The notes beneath the pieces were generated by a model. The model was not told where the DNA came from, ran no database searches, and saw only the letters and a list, made by a program, of their open reading frames with translations. Source: Streptomyces albidus (ex Kaewkla and Franco 2022) (GTDB taxonomy: Bacteria; Actinomycetota; Actinomycetes; Streptomycetales; Streptomycetaceae). From it: a DNA stretch of 64,000 bases. The DNA is taken from the NCBI RefSeq assembly GCF_013870515.1, contig NZ_JACBXA010000003.1, positions 50,469-114,468 on the forward strand, in the 5' to 3' direction. The translations under genes were made by a program, and so were the position numbers. This document shows, one piece after another, positions 42,674 through 51,826 of the stretch; position 1 is the first letter of the stretch; each line of letters opens with the position of its first letter.

Positions 42674-43183
42674 GTGGATGAAGTCGTGGAACGTGTCGAT
42701 GCACAGGACCGTGTGCTGGGGCCAGTGAGTCGGAGAGACGCCGTCCGGGAGGGCTGGCTGCACCGTATTGCAGTGGTCGTGTGTCACGACCGGCAGAGTC
42801 GGATCCTGGTCCATCGGCGTGCTGAGCAGGTGCCCCGATACCCGGGGCATTACGAGGTCGGCGTGGGTGGAGCCCTGGTAGTCGGGGAGTCTTATGAGCA
42901 GGCAGCTACCCGTGAGCTGGAGGAGGAACTGGGGGTGTCGGCGGCAGTGCGCTTCCGGTTCAAATTCCTCAACCGAAGCGGGCTGAGCCCTCACTGGCTT
43001 GCGGTGTGCGATGCCGTCATTCCGCGGGCTGTCATGCCGAACTCAAAAGAGGTCTCCTGGCACGGCTGGCTGAGTGAGCCTGACCTGCCGCGGATCCTTC
43101 AAGACTGGACTTTCACTCCCGATAGTCCGGAGATACTGGATCGGTATTTCGCTGATCGTGCTGATGGGACGTCTGCGCAGTGA
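42674..43183 (+). CDS. Nudix hydrolase, isopentenyl-isomerase-like subgroup
   Basis: The 169-residue protein has a complete Nudix box, GGALVVGESYEQAATRELEE followed by ELGV, and an N-terminus (VDEVVERVDAQDRVLG, then SRRDAVREGWLHR) typical of the YfcD/IDI-like Nudix group. These hydrolyse nucleoside-diphosphate derivatives. The true isopentenyl-diphosphate isomerase Cys motif is not visible, so an isomerase role is not claimed despite the terpenoid cluster nearby. GTG at 42674 is chosen by family N-terminus; GTG at 42665 is possible. Confidence 0.8.
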   Translation: MDEVVERVDAQDRVLGPVSRRDAVREGWLHRIAVVVCHDRQSRILVHRRAEQVPRYPGHYEVGVGGALVVGESYEQAATRELEEELGVSAAVRFRFKFLNRSGLSPHWLAVCDAVIPRAVMPNSKEVSWHGWLSEPDLPRILQDWTFTPDSPEILDRYFADRADGTSAQ

Positions 43184-43678
43184 CCGTGCCGCCGCCAGCC
43201 GGAGTTCATGCCCACCCAGCCCGAACCAAACGATCACGTTCGGAAAGCGGATGGCGTCTGAGCGGACACCGGGCTCCTTCGCGGGCCCGGCATCCGCTCG
43301 GCTCCTTCGGGCCGCAAGTCACCACCGTCATCGGGCAATTGAACCAACTGAGAGCGGGTGCCCGTCGTTCGCCCCGAAGGGCCGTCGGCCGATTCCGTAC
43401 GGATCTGCGCGAGGCGGTGATGGAGACGACAGAGCTGCGGGCTCCTGGGGACTGATGTGCGGACTCTTCGGGACCGACTGCGCGATGTGCGTGCCGTCGG
43501 CGCAGAGGGTGCTACGGAGGGGGTAGGCCCTCGGGCGTTGCCAGATGGAGGCTCGCTTCTGGGGCGGAGTCCGGTGCTGTGGAGCCGCCTCCTGAGCGCC
43601 CGGGCGGGTGCGTCCGGTTCCAGCACACCACGACGCGCCCATCCCTCTACGTTACCGACCGATTCGAAAGGGGACGCG
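43184..43678. other. 495-base intergenic region
   Basis: No gene recognised. It contains a short direct repeat (GGCTCCTTCG at 43272 and 43300) that looks fortuitous, and should hold the flavin-reductase promoter. Confidence 0.4.
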
Positions 43679-44197
43679 ATGCCCGAGTACGCGCAGACGG
43701 TGGGCCGGCAGATCCCAGTGGACGCGAAATCCTTTCAAGACACTCTGGGCCTCTTCTGCACCGGCGTGACTGTCGTCTCCGGTATCACTCAGCACGGCCC
43801 CGTCGGCTTCACGTGTCAGTCCTTGGTGTCGCTGTCAGTCGACCCCCCTCTGGTGTCCATCAGCGTCTCCCGGAACTCGCGCTCGTGGCCTGAGATCGAA
43901 CGAACACCTTCCCGGGCCTTTTGCGTCAACATCCTCAGCGCATCCCAAAGCGACCTGTGCGCCCGCTTCGCGCGGCAGGGCATCGCACGCTTCTCGGGGG
44001 TGCGTTGGTTCCCCGCGCCGGAGTCGGGGGCTCCCGTGCTGCAGGGTGTGCAGGCGTGGATCGAGGCCGAGATCGCCGACATATATCCCGGTGGCGACCA
44101 TTCGATCGTCACCGGAAGGGTGACCTGCCTCGAGGCTCACCCGGATCGGGAGCCATTGATCTACTACCGCTCGACTCTCTTTCCCGCGAAGAAATAG
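43679..44197 (+). CDS. Flavin reductase (FMN/FAD:NADH), HpaC/ActVB type
   Basis: The 172-residue protein has the flavin-reductase-like split-barrel fold: FCTGVTVVSG, PVGFTCQSLVSLSVDPPL and SVSRNSRSW. Such proteins supply reduced flavin to two-component monooxygenases. AAAGGGGA lies before the ATG. No monooxygenase is adjacent; the nearest candidate partner is the group D flavin monooxygenase-like protein at 51827-53020 in the terpenoid cluster. The pairing is inference. Confidence 0.9.
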   Translation: MPEYAQTVGRQIPVDAKSFQDTLGLFCTGVTVVSGITQHGPVGFTCQSLVSLSVDPPLVSISVSRNSRSWPEIERTPSRAFCVNILSASQSDLCARFARQGIARFSGVRWFPAPESGAPVLQGVQAWIEAEIADIYPGGDHSIVTGRVTCLEAHPDREPLIYYRSTLFPAKK

Positions 44198-44392
44198 CCG
44201 AGGCTTTCCCGGACGTCATGTCGGTAGGCGAAAGTCGGCGGGTTGAACGCCCTGGACCCGGGTGCCCGGACTGGGCTGGAGGCCCTCGAAGAAGGTTGCG
44301 GCCTGGATGTCGAGACCGGCGTGGCGGCTCCGTCCCAGGGGCAGATGCGGCCGGCGTGGCCGCATCATCCACGTACCGGAAGGACAGCCCCC

Positions 44393-44959
44393 ATGGCCAT
44401 CGCCGAGGACCTCGACCGCGCCACCGACTCGCAGTGGGACTGGGTCGCCGAGCACACCCGCACGTACCTGGCGTCGGGCGGCACCGAAGGTCATTAGCAC
44501 AACGGCGTGCACGCCCTCGTGCTCGCCACGACCGGGCGCCGGACCGGTACCCCTCGCCGCACCTGCCTGATCTACGGCACCTCGGGCAGCGAGTACGTCG
44601 TCGTCGCCTCCAAGGGCGGTGCCGAGGAGGACCCGGCATGGTTCGTGAACCTCGATGCGGACCCCAGCGTCGGGGTGCAGGTGGGCACTCGACGGTTCAC
44701 CGCACGCGCCCGCATCGCGTCGTCGGCCGAGCGCGCGCCCCTCTGGGCCCAGATGGTCAACATCTTCCCGCTCTACGACGACTACGCGCAGAAGACCGAC
44801 CGCGAGATCCCGATCGTCCTGCTCACCCCGCTGGATGAACCCCGCTGGTCAGGCTTTCGCCGCCGTCCTCTGCTGCTGCAAACGACTCATCCGGCCACCG
44901 CAGGGAAGCGGCCTACGAAGTACCCGCGTAGTTCTCCTCAATGGCACCGACCGTGTTGA
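44393..44959 (+). pseudogene. Deazaflavin (F420)-dependent nitroreductase-family gene broken by an in-frame amber codon
   Basis: The frame from ATG 44393 (GGAAGGA upstream) gives 34 residues ending GGTEGH, then TAG at 44495-44497. The same frame continues with the rest of the Ddn-like fold: ALVLATTGRRTGTPRR, YVVVASKGGAEEDPAWF and TDREIPIVL. Both halves are in frame and family-like, so one base change explains the break. The frame also runs about 40 residues past the usual end, into the 3' end of the IclR gene on the other strand. It may be a recent nonsense mutation or a sequence error. Confidence 0.75.
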
Positions 44960-45734
44960 GCAGGGTACGGCCGAGGCTGGGCAGGTCGACGTTGTTCACG
45001 GTGTCGCACACCACGATCGCGGCCACCGGGTCGGCCATTCCGAGATGGACCGGGGCCGCGAGCTCCACCAATTCCGGAATGCATCCACCACGCGTGTAGG
45101 ACAGGCCGGTTCGTCGTATCCGCTCGAATTCGTAACGCATCCGGTCCGCTCTGGTGACCGTCCGCCGGGTGCCGGCGAGTGGCGTGGAACTGTACAAGTC
45201 GTCCGGGCTGCGCCGGCTCTTGGCGAGCAGCAGCTTGCCAGCTGCCGTGCGGTACGCGGGCAAGGGGCGGCGCAGTGCCTTGGCGAAACGCACGTGCTCC
45301 TGGCCGTAGAGGGTGCCGACATGCTGAACCTTGTTCCCCGAGAGCGTGCCGACGCTCACCACCTTGTGGGTGAGCTGGAACAGCTCGATCAGGAAGGGGG
45401 TGATCGTGTAACTGAGGCGCTGTGCCCGGGCTGAGCTGCTGGCCGCCGCCAACTCGTAGAGATAATCCCCGAGTTCGTAGTATTTCGACTCCATGCGGAT
45501 GGCGAGACCGAGGTCCGTCAGAATGTTCATCAGGCGGTGCAGGGACGATTTCGGCACGCCGGCCAGCCGGGACAGCTCCGACAGGGTCACCGGCCTCGAA
45601 GCCTCGGCCATGGATTCGAGCACCGCGAACGCTTTCCGCAGCGGGCCGCCCGCAACTCCGGCCTCCTCCGGTTCGGCCACCGAGCCGGAGACCGCCGCAC
45701 CGCGTTGCGCTTGAGAATTCCGTTCAGCGTCCAC
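44913..45734 (-). CDS. IclR-family transcriptional regulator
   Basis: The 273-residue regulator has the IclR winged helix (RKAFAVLESMAEA, then LSELSRLAGVPKSSLHRLM) and the C-terminal effector domain with AYRTAAGKLLLA and YTRGGCIPELVELAAPV. GTG at 45734 has GGGAG upstream; the frame to 45800 is longer than the family. The gene is divergent from ispH and separated from it by a 9-base inverted repeat, so it may control the MEP genes or itself. Confidence 0.88.
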   Translation of the reverse strand: MDAERNSQAQRGAAVSGSVAEPEEAGVAGGPLRKAFAVLESMAEASRPVTLSELSRLAGVPKSSLHRLMNILTDLGLAIRMESKYYELGDYLYELAAASSSARAQRLSYTITPFLIELFQLTHKVVSVGTLSGNKVQHVGTLYGQEHVRFAKALRRPLPAYRTAAGKLLLAKSRRSPDDLYSSTPLAGTRRTVTRADRMRYEFERIRRTGLSYTRGGCIPELVELAAPVHLGMADPVAAIVVCDTVNNVDLPSLGRTLLNTVGAIEENYAGTS

Positions 45735-45872
45735 GCCGATGCTCCCGTCGCTGCAATACACAACCGATTCATGGCTACCGGAGGCGAGTTGTGGCCTCAA
45801 GACCGGTCGACGTTGCTGGCCCTTGAGGTCTTGAGATCGGGCCCTTTGTGACAGTGCGGGTAAGCGGCGTAC

Positions 45873-45910
45873 CGGTCGGGCACGTTCTGACCCCGACCCG
45901 GGCCCGACCG
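45873..45910. promoter_or_regulatory. Inverted repeat in the iclR-ispH divergent promoter region
   Basis: CGGTCGGGC (45873-45881) and GCCCGACCG (45902-45910) are perfect 9-base arms with a 20-base centre. An operator for the IclR regulator or a hairpin in the leader are both possible. Confidence 0.4.
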
Positions 45911-45952
45911 TGCCCGTGACAAAAACACCGTTCCGAAAAGTGGAAACCGCCG

Positions 45953-45980
45953 TTGAGTACGTCGCCCGGCGCTATCTACT
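45953..45980 (+). promoter_or_regulatory. Candidate promoter of the ispH-dxs-ispG operon
   Basis: TTGAGT (45953-45958) and TCTACT (45975-45980) with a 16-base spacer fit a vegetative promoter. The start codon lies only 10 bases after the -10 element, implying leaderless or nearly leaderless mRNA. Confidence 0.4.
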
Positions 45981-45989
45981 GTCCGGGAC

Positions 45990-46991
45990 ATGATTGACGT
46001 GAGCTCGGACAAGCAAGTGGACAACGACAACGCGCGTCGCATCCTGCTGGCCGGTCCGCGGTCCTTCTGTGCCGGAGTGGAACGGGCCATCGAGATAGTC
46101 GAGCGAGCTCTGGAAATGCGCGGGGCCCCGATCTACGTCCGCAAGCAGATCGTGCACAACATCTCCGTCGTCGAGGATCTCGCCGCACGCGGCGCGGTGT
46201 TCGTCGAGGAACTGGACGAGGTGCCGGACGGGGCGACGGTGGTCTTCTCCGCGCACGGGGTCTCCCCCGCCGTGCGCGAGGACGCGAAGCGCCGCAGGCT
46301 CGACGTGATCGACGGCACGTGCCCGCTGGTCTCCAAAGTGCACGCCAAGGCCCGCCGCTTCGCCGACCGTGGGGACACGGTCGTGCTCGTGGGGCACGCC
46401 GGGCACGAGGAAGTCGAGGGGACCCTGGGCGAGGCGCCGGAGTCGATGGTGCTGATCGAGACCGCCGAGGACGTGGAGAAGCTGTCGCCCCCGGACGGGG
46501 GCCAGGTCTCCTATCTCACTCAGACCACGCTGGCCGTCGACGAGACCACCGAGGTGCTCGGCACCCTGCGGGAGCGCTTCCCTCTGCTGCACGAGCCGTC
46601 GTCTGAGGACATCTGTTACGCCACCACGAACCGGCAGCACGCGCTCAACGCGATCGTCGAGGAGTCCGACCTCGTCCTGGTCGTCGGTTCGGCGAACTCT
46701 TCCAACTCCGTGCGCCTGGTGGAGCTTTCGCGCCGCCAGGGCACCCCCGCGCAGCTGATCGACCTGGCTGCAGAGATCCAGCCGGAGTGGCTGGAAGGCG
46801 TGCGCACGGTCGGCATCACGGCCGGCGCCTCAGCCCCTCCCGCGCTGGTGGACGAGGTGGTCGCCGCACTCGCCGAACTGGGGGCGGTCGAGGTCGAGGA
46901 GCGCAGAGTCGCCGACGAGACCATGCACTTCGAACTCCCCTCCGCCGTGCGCGACGCGACGGGGGCTCCCACGTCCGACCGGAAGAGCTGA
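45990..46991 (+). CDS. ispH: 4-hydroxy-3-methylbut-2-enyl diphosphate reductase
   Basis: The 333-residue enzyme has the three cluster-binding cysteines of IspH in [20 protein letters not shown] and [11 protein letters not shown], plus the conserved FSAHGVSP and QTTLAVDET segments. It catalyses the last MEP-pathway step, making isopentenyl and dimethylallyl diphosphate with a [4Fe-4S] cluster. It heads a three-gene MEP operon facing the terpenoid cluster, so it is probably a dedicated extra copy that raises precursor supply; a housekeeping copy is expected elsewhere. Confidence 0.96.
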   Translation: MIDVSSDKQVDNDNARRILLAGPRSFCAGVERAIEIVERALEMRGAPIYVRKQIVHNISVVEDLAARGAVFVEELDEVPDGATVVFSAHGVSPAVREDAKRRRLDVIDGTCPLVSKVHAKARRFADRGDTVVLVGHAGHEEVEGTLGEAPESMVLIETAEDVEKLSPPDGGQVSYLTQTTLAVDETTEVLGTLRERFPLLHEPSSEDICYATTNRQHALNAIVEESDLVLVVGSANSSNSVRLVELSRRQGTPAQLIDLAAEIQPEWLEGVRTVGITAGASAPPALVDEVVAALAELGAVEVEERRVADETMHFELPSAVRDATGAPTSDRKS

Positions 46992-47005
46992 ACGGGGCGT
47001 ACCCC

Positions 47006-48814
47006 ATGTCATCCAATGAGCTCAGCCGCATCATCGACCCCCAGGACCTGAAAGAACTCGCTCCCGGCCGACTCCCCGCGCTGGCAGGTGAGATACGGGA
47101 GTTCCTCGTCGAGCAGGTGGCCGCCGCCGGCGGTCACCTGGGCCCGAACCTCGGCGTGGTCGAGCTGACCATCGCGCTGCACCGCGTGTTCGACTCGCCC
47201 GACGACCGGATCGTCTTCGACACCGGGCACCAGTCCTACGTGCACAAGATGTTCACCGGCAGGCAGAGCGACTTCGGCACGCTCCGCACCGCCGGCGGGC
47301 TGTCCGGCTACCCGATGCGCGAGGAGTCGGAGCACGATCACGTCGAGAACTCGCACGCCTCCACCGCGCTGTCGTACGCCGACGGCCTCGCCAAGGCACA
47401 GCGGCTGCTCGGCGAGAGCGACCGCAGGGTGGTCGCCGTGATCGGCGACGGTGCGCTGACCGGCGGCATGGCCTGGGAGGCCATGAACAACCTCGGCCAC
47501 GACGGGGGCCGGGTGGTGGTCGTGCTCAACGACAACGGCCGCTCCTACGCGCCCACGGTCGGCAGCCTGGCCCGGCATCTCGCCGCGCTGCGCGCCGGGC
47601 GGCACCAGGGCAGCAACCTCTTCCAGAATCTGGGCTTCACCTATCTCGGCCCGGTGGACGGTCACGACGTCGCCGCCGTCGCGGAAGCGTGCAGGCAGGC
47701 GGCCGATCTCGAGACGCCGGTCGTCGTGCACTGCGTCACCCAGAAGGGCTGCGGCTATGCCCCGGCGGAGAACGACGAAGCCGACCGCATGCACGGCATC
47801 GGCGTCATCGACCCGACGACAGGCCTGGGCAAGCCAGGTGGTTCCCCCTCCTGGACGCACGTATTCGGCGCGGAGCTGACGAAGATCGCGGCGCCCCGGC
47901 CCGAAGTGGTCGCGCTGACCGCCGCGATGCTCCAACCGGTCGGCCTTCAGCAGTTCGCGGAGCGGTGTCCCGAGCGGGTCTTCGACGTGGGTATCGCCGA
48001 GCAGCATGCGGTCACCAGTGCCGCAGGGCTCGCGATGGGCGGTCTGCATCCGGTGGTCTGCCTGTACGCCACCTTCCTCAACCGCGCCGTCGACCAGGTC
48101 ATGATGGACGTGGCTCTGCACGGCCTGCCGGTGACCTTCGTCCTGGACCGGGCCGGGATCACCGGGCCCGACGGCGCCAGCCACCACGGCATCTGGGACC
48201 TCTCCCTGCTGAACACGGTGCCGGGGCTACGGGTTGCCGCGCCGCGTGACCCCGAGCGGCTCGCCGAACTGCTGGGCGAGGCGCTGGCCACGGAGGACGC
48301 GCCGACCGCACTGCGCTTCCCGAAGGGCAGTGCGGGCGCCGATACCCCGGCCCTGAAGCGGCTGGACGGTCTCGACGTCCTGCACCGCACCAGGTCCAAG
48401 CCGCTGGAGGTGCTGCTGGTCTCTGCCGGAGTCCTCGCGGCCCCCGCCGTGCGCGCGGCGGAGCTGCTGGCCGAGGAGGGCGTCGGGGTGACCGTCGTCG
48501 ATCCGCGGTGGCTGCTACCGGTCAACCCGACCCTGGTCCATCTGGCCTCCCGCCACCGGCTGGTGGTCTCCGTCGAGGACGGGGTGCGCGCCGGCGGTGT
48601 GGGCACGGCGCTGGCGACCGCCTGCGCCGATGCCGGCATCCGGACACCGGTGCAGGTCATGGGACTTCCCAGGGAGTTCCTCAGCCACGGACAGCGCTCG
48701 GAGATGCTCGCCGAGCACGGTCTGAGTGCGGAATCCGTGGCCGAGTTCGCCCGGGCACACCTCAGTGCCGCGCCGACGCCCCCGGTAACCGCCTTGGAAA
48801 GGACATCTCGGTGA
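47006..48814 (+). CDS. dxs: 1-deoxy-D-xylulose-5-phosphate synthase
   Basis: The 602-residue enzyme has the thiamine-diphosphate motif [16 protein letters not shown] ending in [10 protein letters not shown], the catalytic region GHQSYVHKM, and a transketolase pyrimidine domain with [15 protein letters not shown]. It condenses pyruvate and glyceraldehyde 3-phosphate, the first and flux-controlling MEP step. It starts 14 bases after ispH and ends in a GTGA overlap with ispG. At about 600 residues it is slightly shorter than typical Dxs. Confidence 0.96.
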   Translation: MSSNELSRIIDPQDLKELAPGRLPALAGEIREFLVEQVAAAGGHLGPNLGVVELTIALHRVFDSPDDRIVFDTGHQSYVHKMFTGRQSDFGTLRTAGGLSGYPMREESEHDHVENSHASTALSYADGLAKAQRLLGESDRRVVAVIGDGALTGGMAWEAMNNLGHDGGRVVVVLNDNGRSYAPTVGSLARHLAALRAGRHQGSNLFQNLGFTYLGPVDGHDVAAVAEACRQAADLETPVVVHCVTQKGCGYAPAENDEADRMHGIGVIDPTTGLGKPGGSPSWTHVFGAELTKIAAPRPEVVALTAAMLQPVGLQQFAERCPERVFDVGIAEQHAVTSAAGLAMGGLHPVVCLYATFLNRAVDQVMMDVALHGLPVTFVLDRAGITGPDGASHHGIWDLSLLNTVPGLRVAAPRDPERLAELLGEALATEDAPTALRFPKGSAGADTPALKRLDGLDVLHRTRSKPLEVLLVSAGVLAAPAVRAAELLAEEGVGVTVVDPRWLLPVNPTLVHLASRHRLVVSVEDGVRAGGVGTALATACADAGIRTPVQVMGLPREFLSHGQRSEMLAEHGLSAESVAEFARAHLSAAPTPPVTALERTSR

Positions 48815-49962
48815 CTCAGGTCGCGCTTGGAATGCCCGCTACGCCGCCCGCCCCCCTCGCTGAGCGCCGGAAGACCCGCCAGCTCGAGGTGGGTTCCGTC
48901 GGAGTCGGCAGCGATCACCCGGTCTCGGTGCAGTCGATGACCACGGCCGTCACAGCCGACGTCAACTCCACCCTTCAGCAGATCGCCGAACTGACCGCCG
49001 CCGGCTGCGACATCGTCCGCGTCGCATGCCCGAGCGCCGACGACGCGGAGGCGCTGCCCGCGATCGCTCACAAGTCCAAGATCCCGGTCATCGCCGACAT
49101 CCACTTCCAGCCCAGGTACGTCTTCGCCGCCATTGAGGCGGGCTGTGCCGCGGTCCGGGTGAACCCGGGCAACATCAGGAAGTTCGACGACAAGGTGGGT
49201 GAGATCGCTCAGGCGGCGAAGGACCACGGGACGCCCATCCGGATCGGCGTGAACGCCGGTTCGCTCGACAAGCGGCTGATGGAGAAGCACGGAAGGGCCA
49301 CCCCTGAGGCGCTGGCCGAATCGGCGCTGTGGGAGGCGTCGCTCTTCGGCGAGCACGACTTCCACGACCTCAAGATCTCGGTCAAGCACAACGACCCGGT
49401 GGTCATGATCCGCGCCTACGAGATCCTCGCCGACAGCTGCGACTACCCGCTGCACCTGGGGGTGACGGAGGCGGGGCCGGCCTTCCAGGGGACGGTCAAG
49501 TCGGCGGTCGCGTTCGGAACCCTGCTGCGGCAGGGCATCGGAGACACCATCCGGGTCTCCCTCTCCGCCCCGCCGGTGGAGGAGGCCAAGGTGGGAGGGC
49601 AGATCCTCCAGTCGCTGGGTCTCAGGCCGCGCAAGCTGGAGATCGTCTCCTGCCCCTCCTGCGGCCGGGCGCAGGTCGACGTGTACAAGCTCGCCGATCA
49701 GGTCACCGCGGGTCTGGAGGGTATGGAGGTGCCGCTTCGCGTGGCTGTCATGGGCTGTGTGGTCAACGGTCCGGGCGAGGCCCGGGAGGCAGATCTCGGC
49801 GTGGCCTCCGGCAACGGCAAGGGACAGATCTTCGTCAAGGGCGAAGTCATCAAGACCGTCCCCGAGTCGAAGATCGTCGAGACTCTCATCGAGGAAGCGA
49901 TGAAGATCGCCGAGGACGCCGACCCGGAGGCCGCGGGCTCCCCGTCGGTCGTCACGGGGTGA
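48811..49962 (+). CDS. ispG: 4-hydroxy-3-methylbut-2-en-1-yl diphosphate synthase
   Basis: The 383-residue enzyme has the N-terminal TIM-barrel segments [13 protein letters not shown] and [12 protein letters not shown] and the C-terminal iron-sulfur motif [10 protein letters not shown] with [11 protein letters not shown]. It makes HMBPP, the substrate of IspH, using a [4Fe-4S] cluster. The GTG start overlaps the dxs stop. With ispH and dxs it forms a set that bypasses likely bottlenecks in prenyl precursor supply. Confidence 0.96.
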   Translation: MTQVALGMPATPPAPLAERRKTRQLEVGSVGVGSDHPVSVQSMTTAVTADVNSTLQQIAELTAAGCDIVRVACPSADDAEALPAIAHKSKIPVIADIHFQPRYVFAAIEAGCAAVRVNPGNIRKFDDKVGEIAQAAKDHGTPIRIGVNAGSLDKRLMEKHGRATPEALAESALWEASLFGEHDFHDLKISVKHNDPVVMIRAYEILADSCDYPLHLGVTEAGPAFQGTVKSAVAFGTLLRQGIGDTIRVSLSAPPVEEAKVGGQILQSLGLRPRKLEIVSCPSCGRAQVDVYKLADQVTAGLEGMEVPLRVAVMGCVVNGPGEAREADLGVASGNGKGQIFVKGEVIKTVPESKIVETLIEEAMKIAEDADPEAAGSPSVVTG

Positions 49963-50341
49963 ATGAGGGATTCCCCTTACGAGAACGCTGACGGCGGTAA
50001 CTCCCCGGTTCCGCGAACTCCCCTCGCAGTACGGTTCATTCGGTCGGCTTTCCGGCCGCGGAACCAACGTTTCAGGACCAGCTGGGGAGTTCAAGCGTGT
50101 TCATGAGCTGCCACTTAAAGGCACATATACGTGAGATCCCATCGATTCGACAGCAGACCGCAATTCGCCGACGCGGTCCCCGCAACGGGGCGGCAGCCGA
50201 CGGGGCCGGTAACCCGCTGAACGGCGAACTCCGCGCGGGTGAACGGAATCCGAACTCGCGCGCCCCGTCGTTTCAGCGATTCGTATTCGCCGGCAGAACT
50301 GAACATCCGGGCAAATCCGCTGTGAACCCGGAGAGTGCGCT
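49963..50341. other. 379-base region before the LuxR-type regulator
   Basis: Holds a long-loop inverted repeat (50007-50065) and, further right, a more A/T-rich tract around 50110-50150 that could be the promoter of the regulator. No gene recognised. Confidence 0.4.
50007..50065. repeat. Inverted repeat after ispG
   Basis: GGTTCCGCG (50007-50015) and CGCGGAACC (50057-50065) are perfect 9-base arms with a 41-base loop, starting 44 bases after the ispG stop. It could be a terminator or a regulator-binding pair. Confidence 0.4.
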
Positions 50342-50983
50342 GTGAACGGCGAGAAGACGGCAAATCAGGTGAAGGCGCTGGTTCGGGCACCGGATCCGCT
50401 CACGCATGCGGCAGTCAGCGAACACCTCGGTTCCACCCGGAACATCGAGGTCGTCACGGGCGAGCACAGAAAGGCCGTGGACGTCGCAGTCGTCGTGGCG
50501 GAGCGGATGACCGTGGAGGTGTTCTCGCTCCTGCGCCGGATCAAGGAAGCGTCCGGCGCCTCGATGGTGCTGATCCCCGGTGAGATCGACCGGGCCGACC
50601 TGTTCACCGCCGTGGAATGCAACGTCGTCGCAGTGCTGCCGCGCGCCGCGGCCACCAGCGACCGCATAGAGAAGGCGGTGATGACCGCCGCGTCGGGCGG
50701 CGGTCAGCTCCCGTCGGGCATGCTCGGCGAACTGCTCCGGCAGGTCGAGCGGGTGCAGCGCGAGGTGCTCTCACCGCACGGCCTGCACATCTCCGGGCTG
50801 ACCCCCCGGGAGATCGACGTACTGCGCCTGATGGCCGAGGGACTGGACACCGCTGAGATCTCCACCAGGCTCTGCCTCTCGGAACGGGCCGTGAAGCGGG
50901 TGATCTTCGGCGTCACCCACCGGCTCAATCTGCGCAACCGGCCGCATGCGGTGGCCTACGCGCTGCGCGCGGGCGTCATTTGA
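50342..50983 (+). CDS. LuxR-family regulator with degenerate receiver-like N-terminus
   Basis: The 213-residue protein ends in a LuxR/NarL helix-turn-helix: LTPREIDVLRLMAEGLDTAE, then ISTRLCLSERAVKRVIFGV. The N-terminal 120 residues resemble a response-regulator receiver in strand order (DVAVVVAERMTVEVF, SMVLIPGE) but lack a clear phosphoacceptor Asp, as in atypical, ligand-binding regulators of antibiotic clusters. GTG start with GGAG upstream. It lies at the junction of the MEP operon and the terpenoid operon and overlaps the convergent cyclase gene by 8 bases, so it is a likely pathway regulator. Confidence 0.87.
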   Translation: MNGEKTANQVKALVRAPDPLTHAAVSEHLGSTRNIEVVTGEHRKAVDVAVVVAERMTVEVFSLLRRIKEASGASMVLIPGEIDRADLFTAVECNVVAVLPRAAATSDRIEKAVMTAASGGGQLPSGMLGELLRQVERVQREVLSPHGLHISGLTPREIDVLRLMAEGLDTAEISTRLCLSERAVKRVIFGVTHRLNLRNRPHAVAYALRAGVI

Positions 50984-51773
50984 CCGCGTCGCGCCCACGC
51001 CGGCCGGAGGTGCCTTCTTCGATGCGGGCCCCGTCGACGCCTTCGTGGGCCTCGTCCGCCGACTGCGCGTTCCAGGCCCACGGAGACCGTCCCTCCGACC
51101 GCATCGTCCGGCGCAGCAGTGCCAAGTAGGCGACGTCCAGGACGACATAGGTCGCCACCAGCGCCTTGAGCAGCAGGTGGGACGGATGGACCACGAAGGC
51201 CGTCATGCCGGCGAAGACGGAGCCGACGAGCTTCGCAACGGCGATGTACATCGACTGTCCCACGCTGGACCCGCGCCGCTTGAGCATCAGCAGGAACGCG
51301 GCGCTCAACGGCACTTGGATGATCATTCCGGTGTACATGCCGTCCATGTCGTGGAACTCGTTGGCCCCCGCCATCACCATCAGCGACGCCCAGACCAGCA
51401 CTCCGCCGAGCGACCATTTGAAGGCACGAGGCGAGAGTGAGGGATGGTCGCGGCGGCCGTAACGGAAGGCCTGGTACAGAAGGCCAGCGTTGAAGACCAC
51501 CCAGACGACGTTCATCTGCCTCTGGGCCGGGGTCTGTTCCAGCAGGAAGGTCAGGCTGAACTCCCAGGCGAAGTTCACCGCGACCATGTAGGCGGGGATG
51601 CCCACTCGTCCGTCCCGGAGGGCCTGCCGGATCGCCAGGACGTAGGTGATCGTCCAGCCGAGCCCCGTCGGCCCCGCCAGGGACCAGAACAACAGGTCCG
51701 GGACATCAGCTGCCCCGTCCGTGACCGGCGCGACCTGCGACATCGGGAAGAGGTACGGGGGCAGCCAGACCAT
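50976..51773 (-). CDS. Seven-helix membrane protein resembling Pyr4-type terpene cyclases
   Basis: The 265-residue protein has about seven membrane helices. A conserved acid, Glu71, lies in VNFAWEFSLTF and another, Asp213, in TYVVLDVAYLALL. In Pyr4-family meroterpenoid cyclases a Glu in a similar N-A-W-E context and an Asp in the last helix (E63 and D218 in Pyr4, about 240 residues) are essential for protonating the epoxide; bacterial relatives include DmtA1-like enzymes. Family assignment is by motif and topology from memory. CGAGGA supports the ATG at 51773. The last 40 residues are hydrophilic. It is the most downstream gene of the minus-strand operon. Confidence 0.72.
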   Translation of the reverse strand: MVWLPPYLFPMSQVAPVTDGAADVPDLLFWSLAGPTGLGWTITYVLAIRQALRDGRVGIPAYMVAVNFAWEFSLTFLLEQTPAQRQMNVVWVVFNAGLLYQAFRYGRRDHPSLSPRAFKWSLGGVLVWASLMVMAGANEFHDMDGMYTGMIIQVPLSAAFLLMLKRRGSSVGQSMYIAVAKLVGSVFAGMTAFVVHPSHLLLKALVATYVVLDVAYLALLRRTMRSEGRSPWAWNAQSADEAHEGVDGARIEEGTSGRRGRDAVK

Positions 51774-51826
51774 GTGATTCCTCGCGTGTGAAGGAGACTC
51801 GCGGGTGGATGAGGCGGAGGGGCCGC

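Noticed and set aside
42674..43183. Reading the Nudix protein as isopentenyl-diphosphate isomerase for the terpenoid cluster
   Set aside because: The Nudix box is canonical and I see no catalytic Cys segment typical of type I isomerase; a general Nudix hydrolase is the safer call.
43272..43309. Direct repeat GGCTCCTTCG in the gap before the flavin reductase
   Set aside because: Ten bases, two copies only, in G/C-rich DNA; not distinguishable from chance.
47947..50094. Minus-strand open frame of 715 codons opposite dxs and ispG
   Set aside because: Antisense shadow of two certain enzymes; no family features.
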